Part shown: piece by piece, positions 63,301 to 64,000 of the stretch | Numbering within the stretch: position 1 is the stretch's first letter | How the letters are laid out: every line of letters begins with the position of its first letter | Source of the DNA: Achatina immaculata | Taxonomy: Eukaryota; Mollusca; Gastropoda; Stylommatophora; Achatinidae | Assembly (NCBI GenBank): GCA_009760885.1 | Contig: CM019691.1 | Coordinates: forward strand, 29,992,314 to 30,056,313 | Length of the DNA stretch: 64,000 nt | Direction: 5' to 3' | Notes under the pieces: model-generated | Told to the model about the DNA's origin: nothing | Database searches by the model: none | The model's input: only the letters and a program-made list of their open reading frames with translations | Program-made: the position numbers and the translations under genes

Positions 63301-63455
63301 CTGGCAAGAACAGTAAGAACAGATATGGACCCGATGTTGCCTTTCGCAATGGGGCCACCAAAATTGAGAACACATATAGTGCTGAGAACGGGGATGTGGC
63401 TGTAGCAGATGATGAGTTTGGAGAGTTTGCTCTAGTCATCAATGGACATAGTTTG
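22638..63455 (+). CDS. ATP8B: P4-ATPase (phospholipid flippase), ATP8B-like, partial gene overview
   Basis: Multi-exon gene for a class-1 P4-ATPase, the ATP-driven pump that moves phospholipids from the outer to the cytosolic leaflet, normally with a CDC50 (TMEM30) beta subunit. Exons: 22638-22696, 22979-23092, 28358-28456 or 30892-30990, 36524-36658, 37994-38064, 39337-39419, 40644-40891, 42437-42648, 44526-44688, 45629-45718, 49244-49409, 54942-55021, 55727-55828, 57034-57153, 57523-57620, 61287-61465, 63172-63455. All junctions are GT/AG and the phases agree throughout, giving about 767 codons of a family usually near 1200. Motifs in order: NLFEQF before TM1, DGET (actuator), PISL (TM4), DKTGT (phosphorylated Asp), [19 protein letters not shown] and TGDK. 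The start codon is not found; TM5-10 and the GDGxND hinge lie beyond the window. Resemblance is closest to ATP8B2/ATP8B4-type proteins from memory of the family; the paralogue is not assigned. Confidence 0.95.
22979..23092 (+). CDS. ATP8B: ATP8B-like exon 2: TM1
   Basis: Acceptor cccacag, donor gtaaga, 114 nt, phase 0 to 0 (38 codons). Contains [23 protein letters not shown] and most of transmembrane helix 1 (LGLLVLQ). The final Gln sits just before the TM1-TM2 loop, a position linked to lipid choice in yeast flippases. The next residue comes from one of two alternative exons. Confidence 0.96.
23093..28357. other. intron 2 of the flippase gene
   Basis: About 5.3 kb. Contains a ~56-bp tandem (atccaagccatcttcagata, three copies, 23528-23650), a copy of the 34-bp-unit repeat at 23725-24008, a G run at 25380-25397, further G/C runs at 23779-23791, 25708-25718 and 26135-26144, and GA-rich 24925-24980. 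A possible tRNA-like SINE head at 27298-27360 (tgtagttcagtatttaaagc). No additional exon was recognised. Confidence 0.6.
23725..24008 (+). repeat. 34-bp-unit repeat family, single-unit copy with (AAG)n tail
   Basis: Starts with one 34-bp unit (aatgtcagagttggcaaatc, then atagcc), then the shared body (tagtccccctggtggtggag, aagtattgcacacctc, aactgcaaagaacatcaagc), and ends in (AAG)n. It shows that the family has a fixed body and a variable number of 34-bp units: 1 here, 7 at 62701-62945, 18 at 11884-12510. Confidence 0.7.
28358..28456 (+). CDS. ATP8B: ATP8B-like exon 3a: TM1-TM2 loop and TM2, alternative version
   Basis: Acceptor acaatag, donor gtaagt, 99 nt, phase 0 to 0 (33 codons). The encoded segment runs [10 protein letters not shown] through a hydrophobic helix to KEAIDDF, matching the end of TM1, the lumenal loop and TM2. 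It is one of two homologous, equal-length exons in tandem with 30892-30990. This version departs more from the family pattern (E-P-L-A-T in the loop, KEAIDDF for the usual KDAxDDY). It is open with consensus splice sites, so it is probably functional. Confidence 0.9.
28457..30891. other. intron between alternative exons 3a and 3b
   Basis: About 2.4 kb. 28690-29390 is a very AT-rich block of degenerate repeats around tatatagcat and ataacaatatggact, with no fixed period. A direct repeat attttatattacttaaacac occurs at 29473 and 29507. A weak tRNA-like segment is at 29910-29985 (ctctgtagttaaggcatcta). The pyrimidine tracts before exon 3b are long. Confidence 0.6.
30892..30990 (+). CDS. ATP8B: ATP8B-like exon 3b: TM1-TM2 loop and TM2, alternative version
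   Basis: Acceptor gttcag behind a long pyrimidine tract, donor gtgagt, 99 nt, phase 0 to 0. Encodes [16 protein letters not shown], a TM2 helix and KDACDDY, closer to the family pattern than exon 3a. By eye 18 of 33 residues equal those of exon 3a. Using both exons would keep frame but add a second TM2 and wreck the topology, so mutually exclusive use is expected. Confidence 0.9.
32151..32332 (+). other. open 182-nt stretch with splice-like ends
   Basis: Preceded by atttgtag and followed by gtaagc. One frame is open for all 60 codons while the other two have stops. Codons are not low-complexity. The peptide (for example [13 protein letters not shown]) resembles nothing I recognise. The length is not a multiple of three, so including it between flippase exons 3 and 4 would break the frame. 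It may be a cryptic or poison exon, part of an unknown element, or chance. Confidence 0.25.
33060..33255 (+). repeat. degenerate ~57-bp tandem repeat, open reading
   Basis: Three to four diverged units share ctggcacacctttttct, agaaaa and ttca...cacatctctatct. They make a 110-codon open frame (32939-33268) with a repetitive peptide ([22 protein letters not shown]). I judge it a repeat rather than a gene. Confidence 0.55.
36524..36658 (+). CDS. ATP8B: ATP8B-like exon 4: start of actuator domain
   Basis: Acceptor chosen at caacag (not the earlier acatag at 36506) because phase 0 entry then gives DDF/DDY followed by [12 protein letters not shown], as in the family. 135 nt, phase 0 to 0, donor gtgagt. 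Contains [14 protein letters not shown], the conserved start of the actuator beta structure. Confidence 0.93.
36700..37035 (+). mobile_element. (TTG)n microsatellite and LINE-E-like 3' fragment
   Basis: (TTG)n at 36709-36740. 36780-37010 then carries a degraded LINE C-terminal end: [46 protein letters not shown], similar in pattern to LINE-E at 38800-38960. Confidence 0.55.
37052..37337 (-). mobile_element. SINE-1 (antisense), with target-site duplication
   Basis: The reverse complement has tRNA head tagctgagtggttaggcgc and B-box ggttcagtccc, a body with cacccagcctctaaaaatgg, and the tail domain gatactgaccacatcaca ... gtcatggaaaatac. Flanked by 13-bp direct repeats tttttaaatggat (37039-37051 and 37338-37350). 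Inserted in the intron after flippase exon 4. Confidence 0.85.
37650..37880 (+). repeat. degenerate ~37-bp tandem repeat
   Basis: Repeated acattacatggcacaaaat, agtgcaca and agtacat blocks with loose spacing over about 230 bp, diverged. No coding sense. Confidence 0.55.
37994..38064 (+). CDS. ATP8B: ATP8B-like exon 5: actuator domain
   Basis: Acceptor ttctcag, donor gtaaaa, 71 nt, phase 0 to 2. Encodes [20 protein letters not shown] and then ELDG; the glycine codon of the DGET dephosphorylation motif is split by the following intron. The intron after it begins with a truncated antisense SINE-1. Confidence 0.93.
38110..38222 (-). mobile_element. SINE-1 tail fragment (antisense)
   Basis: The + strand cctggccgcctataccttcc and gatatggtcagtatcaca match the antisense tail domain of the copy at 37052-37337 in order. 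The tRNA head is absent, so this piece is truncated. It starts about 45 bp after flippase exon 5. Confidence 0.75.
38339..38999 (+). mobile_element. LINE-E 3' portion with (GAT/GAC)n tail
   Basis: Degraded C-terminal region: [32 protein letters not shown], then [27 protein letters not shown] and WRAFICGLC. This is the common RTE-like LINE end. It ends in a trinucleotide run gatgatgatgatgacgacga. Several frameshifts, 5'-truncated. Confidence 0.78.
39337..39419 (+). CDS. ATP8B: ATP8B-like exon 6: actuator domain, DGET completed
   Basis: Acceptor tctgtag, donor gtatgc, 83 nt, phase 2 to 1. Completes [12 protein letters not shown]; the Glu of DGET drives dephosphorylation in P4-ATPases. It then runs through [13 protein letters not shown]. 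Too short and ATG-free to show as a long open frame, but phase and family match are exact. Confidence 0.93.
39532..40440 (+). repeat. possible TTAA element end plus 39-bp minisatellite
   Basis: At 39532 ttaaccctttcactaccagt begins like a TTAA-type (piggyBac-like) end, and taccagtgggacaatacatc has an inverted counterpart near 39806-39830. From about 39940 to 40385 there are eleven copies of a 39-bp unit (gatatgaggaccactttgtc, then attttagatgtttgttttt). No right-hand TTAA end was found, so element status is unsure; the minisatellite is certain. Confidence 0.65.
40644..40891 (+). CDS. ATP8B: ATP8B-like exon 7: actuator domain to TM3
   Basis: Acceptor tatcag, donor gtgagt, 248 nt, phase 1 to 0. 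Contains [52 protein letters not shown] and the start of TM3. The join to exon 6 gives Ala where the family usually has Gly (FDA for FDG), a mild change. Confidence 0.95.
40892..42436. other. intron 7 of the flippase gene
   Basis: About 1.5 kb. An (AT)n run at 40948-40975, T runs at 41168-41188, and a tandem of about 57 bp in three copies around cttcactaagatcataaggt at 42205-42345. No other feature seen. Confidence 0.6.
42437..42648 (+). CDS. ATP8B: ATP8B-like exon 8: TM3-TM4 with PISL
   Basis: Acceptor ccacag, donor gtactg, 212 nt, phase 0 to 2. Begins with the hydrophobic [19 protein letters not shown] (TM3), a lumenal loop with a QVYLPWE segment, then [15 protein letters not shown] (TM4). 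The PISL proline-isoleucine kink is the conserved P4 feature at the centre of the lipid path. Confidence 0.96.
42850..43220 (+). mobile_element. LINE-D 3' fragment
   Basis: Degraded end of a non-LTR element: KQLRNT-like start, [17 protein letters not shown] then GKRKRGRPR, ending in (TGAA)n (gaaaatgaatgaatgg). It is uninterrupted at the position where the antisense copy at 47010-49000 carries a TTAA element, so it serves as that insertion's empty site (acatttaatgtgtcc in antisense). Confidence 0.8.
43399..44087 (+). mobile_element. TTAA-flanked nonautonomous DNA element (piggyBac-like), copy 2
   Basis: 689 bp from TTAA to TTAA. The left end is ttaactcttcccctgccagt; the right end in revcomp is ttaactcttcccaagctgac. 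The internal part taaatgcggagttttcttag with flanks is the reverse complement of a stretch in the 47221-48407 element, so both belong to one family in opposite orientation. It has a C run of about 22 at 43631-43652 and no transposase. TTAA duplication and short inverted ends are the piggyBac pattern. Confidence 0.72.
44526..44688 (+). CDS. ATP8B: ATP8B-like exon 9: phosphorylation domain, DKTGT
   Basis: Acceptor ccccag, donor gtgtgg, 163 nt, phase 2 to 0. Encodes [35 protein letters not shown] and then TGTLTQ. The Asp of DKTGT (codon 44665-44667) is the catalytic residue phosphorylated by ATP and is intact, so the gene is not a visible pseudogene. Confidence 0.97.
45077..45391 (-). mobile_element. 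LINE-A 3' fragment with 16-bp target-site duplication
   Basis: Antisense, 5'-truncated copy ending in (AG)n. It encodes [19 protein letters not shown], a WLGHVLR motif, [12 protein letters not shown] and EAPCALGT, nearly identical to the end of LINE-A at 53130-53440. Flanked by ttcaggactcattttt at 45061-45076 and 45392-45407. High identity and a perfect duplication make it a recent insertion in flippase intron 9. Confidence 0.92.
45629..45718 (+). CDS. ATP8B: ATP8B-like exon 10: start of nucleotide-binding domain
   Basis: Acceptor cctacag, donor gttaga (weak), 90 nt, phase 0 to 0. Encodes [17 protein letters not shown] and an acidic linker ending IEATE, which leads into the N domain as in other ATP8B proteins. 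The next intron holds the 34-bp poly-G array. Confidence 0.93.
45855..46225 (+). repeat. SINE-1-derived minisatellite with poly-G spacers
   Basis: About ten units, each cacccagctgtagaagt followed by 8-13 G and a gttgag(t/c) link, with period 31-38 bp. The non-G part equals an internal SINE-1 segment, and the array runs directly into the rest of a SINE-1 at 46225-46350. Six-frame open stretches across it are artefacts. Confidence 0.9.
46225..46350 (+). mobile_element. SINE-1 tail domain downstream of the array
   Basis: Contains ctggctttttctggagagag, gatgctgaccacatcaat, gtcaaagaaagtattgacac and a gcataacagggttgctttta end, collinear with 7120-7272. The tRNA head is not recognised upstream of the array. 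Confidence 0.75.
46695..46835 (+). repeat. 46-bp tandem repeat, 3 units
   Basis: Three near-perfect copies of a unit with gttgcagtgttatgtggaat and taaaattagttatattcaca. It lies in flippase intron 10. Confidence 0.85.
47221..48407 (+). mobile_element. TTAA-flanked nonautonomous DNA element (piggyBac-like), copy 1
   Basis: The left end is ttaactctttccgtgccggg; the right end in revcomp is ttaactctttcagtgccgga. TTAA is duplicated at 47221-47224 and 48404-48407, inside LINE-D. The LINE-D copy at 43040 shows the single TTAA of the empty site. Shares ends and interior (ctctgcatttatgaaatttt near 48222) with copy 2. A LINE-C fragment is inserted at 47357-47813. No transposase seen. Confidence 0.85.
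47357..47813 (+). mobile_element. LINE-C 3' fragment with 11-bp target-site duplication
   Basis: 5'-truncated LINE end encoding [60 protein letters not shown] and [13 protein letters not shown], ending in (GAT)n. Flanked by atatttcgtca at 47346-47356 and 47814-47824. Nearly identical to 59518-60060 (antisense). Confidence 0.9.
49244..49409 (+). CDS. ATP8B: ATP8B-like exon 11: nucleotide-binding domain
   Basis: Acceptor ggaaag or the agag two bases on; 49244 keeps phase 0. Donor gtaagt, 166 nt, phase 0 to 1. Encodes [20 protein letters not shown], then [16 protein letters not shown], the class-1 P4 pattern LLxLCHTVM. The acceptor has a poor pyrimidine tract, so the exact first residues are the least certain of the chain. 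Confidence 0.88.
49410..50258. other. first part of flippase intron 11
   Basis: No gene or recognised mobile element. A/T-rich, with (CA)n and ccac repeats at 50096-50132. Confidence 0.55.
50270..53454 (+). mobile_element. LINE-A, near full-length non-LTR retrotransposon, inactive
   Basis: 3.2-kb element with 11-bp duplications atataaaagcc (50259-50269 and 53455-53465) and an (AG)n tail. 50472-51500 encodes an APE-type endonuclease ([51 protein letters not shown]). The reverse transcriptase follows ([39 protein letters not shown] for the usual FADD), then the end domain WLGHVLR and GRPKETWRR. Lesions: stop at 51498, frameshift near 51870, stop at 52081, frameshift near 52475. No separate ORF1 or RNase H seen. 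RTE/CR1-like; clade not assigned. Confidence 0.92.
50472..53435 (+). pseudogene. LINE-A endonuclease/reverse transcriptase pseudogene
   Basis: Single polyprotein frame broken at four places. Segment 1 (50472-51497, 342 codons) is an intact endonuclease domain. Segment 2 (51501-51870) is in the same frame after one stop. Segment 3 (about 51870-52475) is in another frame, with one stop at 52081 in the pre-RT region. Segment 4 (about 52475-53433) holds the RT catalytic core and end domain. The catalytic pair Asp-Asp is kept, but the preceding Ala is Val, and Cys of QGC is Arg. No longer autonomous. Confidence 0.88.
53719..53975 (+). mobile_element. LINE-B 3' fragment with 12-bp target-site duplication
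   Basis: Matches the LINE-B end (ccaaaacaagctgtcaagtg, cacgtgaaactctgaagagg, gccctatgtgacgtataatg) with an A-run inside and (GTAAGAT)n-type tail. Flanked by agtatgtcattc at 53707-53718 and 53976-53987. Confidence 0.88.
54329..54648 (+). repeat. 21-bp minisatellite, 15 units
   Basis: Fifteen units of gtgctgctggacaccctaga plus c or t. Because the unit is 7 codons long, several frames on both strands are open across it (LLDTLDV, or GCPAARL and SSSTSRV on other frames). It lies in flippase intron 11 with no splice support, so it is not counted as coding. Confidence 0.9.
54942..55021 (+). CDS. ATP8B: ATP8B-like exon 12: QSPDEGALV
   Basis: Acceptor cttccag, donor gtaaaa, 80 nt, phase 1 to 0. Encodes [20 protein letters not shown] and FGFVFK, a signature block of P4-ATPase nucleotide-binding domains. 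The intron before it (about 5.5 kb) carries LINE-A, a LINE-B fragment and a 21-bp minisatellite. Confidence 0.96.
55727..55828 (+). CDS. ATP8B: ATP8B-like exon 13: nucleotide-binding domain
   Basis: Acceptor atttcag, donor gtaaga, 102 nt, phase 0 to 0. Encodes [20 protein letters not shown] then [12 protein letters not shown], the conserved N-domain core that contacts nucleotide. Confidence 0.95.
55829..57033. other. intron 13 of the flippase gene
   Basis: Noncoding, T-rich, with A and T runs (55901-55914, 56198-56228). No mobile element recognised. Confidence 0.55.
57034..57153 (+). CDS. ATP8B: ATP8B-like exon 14: KGAD nucleotide-binding motif
   Basis: Acceptor ctgtag, donor gttagt, 120 nt, phase 0 to 0. 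Encodes [20 protein letters not shown] and then a helix ending HHLN. The KGAD lysine is the ATP-site lysine of P-type pumps. Confidence 0.96.
57523..57620 (+). CDS. ATP8B: ATP8B-like exon 15: LRTLVLAYK block
   Basis: Acceptor tttcag, donor gtaggg, 98 nt, phase 0 to 2. Encodes [20 protein letters not shown] and [11 protein letters not shown], the conserved hinge region between N and P domains. It is followed by the largest nested retrotransposon block of the window. Confidence 0.95.
57850..59505 (-). mobile_element. LINE-F relic (endonuclease to reverse transcriptase)
   Basis: Antisense, heavily decayed. The right part near 59205-59250 shows the reverse complement of a GDFNAK endonuclease motif. 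58404-58628 is a basic linker. The left part near 57890-58110 shows RT remnants (pattern ...[10 protein letters not shown]). LINE-C is inserted at its right-hand (5') side. A (CT)n microsatellite at 57293-57331 lies in the preceding intron. Confidence 0.7.
59518..61229 (-). mobile_element. LINE-C, 5'-truncated, with 12-bp target-site duplication
   Basis: Antisense non-LTR element with duplications acatgttcttct at 59506-59517 and 61230-61241, and a (ATG)n tail at 59518-59529. The RT domain at 60490-61233 is open: [56 protein letters not shown] (codons 60709-60720), [12 protein letters not shown]. The C-terminal domain continues at 59526-60060 ([50 protein letters not shown]). Interrupted by LINE-B at 60070-60482. 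The RT catalytic motif is intact, but the 5' end is missing. Confidence 0.93.
60070..60482 (+). mobile_element. LINE-B 3' fragment nested in LINE-C
   Basis: Sense-strand insertion between two 8-bp copies of atttccca (60062-60069 and 60483-60490). Encodes the LINE-B end without obvious lesions: [67 protein letters not shown], then a (ATAAG)n tail. Removing it restores a continuous LINE-C coding frame across the [11 protein letters not shown] junction. Confidence 0.92.
61287..61465 (+). CDS. ATP8B: ATP8B-like exon 16: TGDK, phosphorylation domain
   Basis: Acceptor tttctag, donor gtgaga, 179 nt, phase 2 to 1. Encodes [30 protein letters not shown] and [14 protein letters not shown] is the conserved P-domain motif around the catalytic Asp. 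The acceptor lies only about 45 bp past the end of the LINE-C insertion and its target-site repeat. Confidence 0.96.
61466..62255. other. intron 16 of the flippase gene, first part
   Basis: No gene seen. An A run at 61565-61577 and ordinary AT-rich intron sequence. Confidence 0.55.
62256..62415 (-). mobile_element. LINE-B 3' end fragment
   Basis: The + strand reads cttacatccttcctgtgctg and tcatcaagggattttatgtc, the antisense of the LINE-B tail. About 160 bp, 5'-truncated. No clear target-site duplication. Confidence 0.78.
62455..62945 (-). repeat. 34-bp-unit repeat family, body plus 7-unit array
   Basis: Array of seven 34-bp units at 62701-62945 (gtcagctatgatttgccaac then cctgacactaacat). 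It is the antisense, diverged form of the 11884-12510 unit. The adjoining body at 62455-62700 matches 12511-12765 in reverse. It is the last repeat before flippase exon 17. Confidence 0.82.
63172..63455 (+). CDS. ATP8B: ATP8B-like exon 17: P domain, last exon in window
   Basis: Acceptor atttcag, donor gtatga, 284 nt, phase 1 to 0. Completes [12 protein letters not shown], then LLTDEM, an acidic variable linker (about residues 20-75 of the exon) and [10 protein letters not shown]. The following exons, with the GDGxND hinge and TM5-10, are not in the window. Confidence 0.95.
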
Positions 63456-64000
63456 GTATGACATATTCATCATAACTAGTGCATTTTAGGGGGGATACAT
63501 CTGGTTTAAATTGAAACTGTAGCAGTGAATGTCACAACGTGGAAATGATGACATTGAGGGGGATAACAAACAAAAAATATGAAAAAAAAACAAACTAAAT
63601 GGAAAGAAAGATTATAAGAGAATGAAAGTTGAACCTTCAGAAGGGCAGGTAACCTTCTAGCTTGTCTTTCTTTGAGAGCAGTGTGCTACCTGTTTGGCCA
63701 TGAAGAATTGTTGGGATCTCAGTCTTTTTTTTTTTTTTTAACTTTTTCTTTCATTCATGTCTGCATGTTCTACATTTCTGAAAGTTTATTTGTCATCTCT
63801 TTGTCACACTTTCCCCATTAAAACACAGACATCAATGACTAGTGGCGGTTGTCACTAGTTCTATTTATTCTAGTATTGCTAACAGGTGCAAAAGTTAAAA
63901 ACAAAATGCATCAGTAAAACATAGAGCTCCACAACAGATAAATAATAGGTTATTGTTGACTTTGTCAGTTTTATAGTACCTTTGTCATTCAGGGTTAAGA
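63456..64000. other. start of the next flippase intron
   Basis: Noncoding AT-rich sequence with a T run at 63726-63740. No further exon is recognised before the window ends. Confidence 0.55.

Overview
The window is animal (metazoan) nuclear DNA. It is AT-rich and intron-rich, has many simple repeats and unusually long runs of C or G, and carries decayed non-LTR retrotransposons, tRNA-derived SINEs, mariner, hAT and TTAA-type DNA elements. The LINE and SINE types and the invertebrate-like flippase suggest an invertebrate, possibly a mollusc. That placement is inference; nothing here fixes the species.

One real protein-coding gene is visible: a class-1 P4-ATPase (phospholipid flippase catalytic subunit, ATP8B family) on the + strand. 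Its exons are spread over 22638-63455. I place 17 constitutive-position exons plus one duplicated exon. Every junction has GT/AG ends, and the reading phase is kept through the whole chain. They encode about 767 residues, from just before TM1 through TM4, the actuator domain, the DKTGT phosphorylation site and the nucleotide-binding domain to the TGDK region. The start codon lies upstream of 22638 and is not securely found. The end (GDGxND hinge and TM5-10) lies beyond the window.

The most interesting feature is a duplicated exon 3. Two 99-nt, phase 0-0 exons at 28358-28456 and 30892-30990 each encode the TM1-TM2 loop plus TM2. By eye they share 18 of 33 residues, and both are intact with good splice sites. 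This is the layout of mutually exclusive alternative exons, and it would swap the part of the flippase at the lipid entry side.

Layout. 1-2405: mariner relic with a GC-rich insertion. 2406-14500: no gene seen; hAT MITE (4692-4981), SINEs, LINE 3' fragments and 34-bp and 31-bp minisatellites. 14500-22600: SINE-2, two long antisense LINE-B relics and a second mariner. 22638-63455: the flippase gene, its introns filled with repeats. The largest loads are in the introns after exons 10 and 11 (TTAA elements, LINE-D, a near full-length LINE-A) and after exon 15 (LINE-F, LINE-C and LINE-B nested in one another). Many insertions are dated relative to each other by target-site duplications and by paralogous empty sites visible in this same window. 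The family labels LINE-A to LINE-G, SINE-1 and SINE-2 are mine and local to this window.
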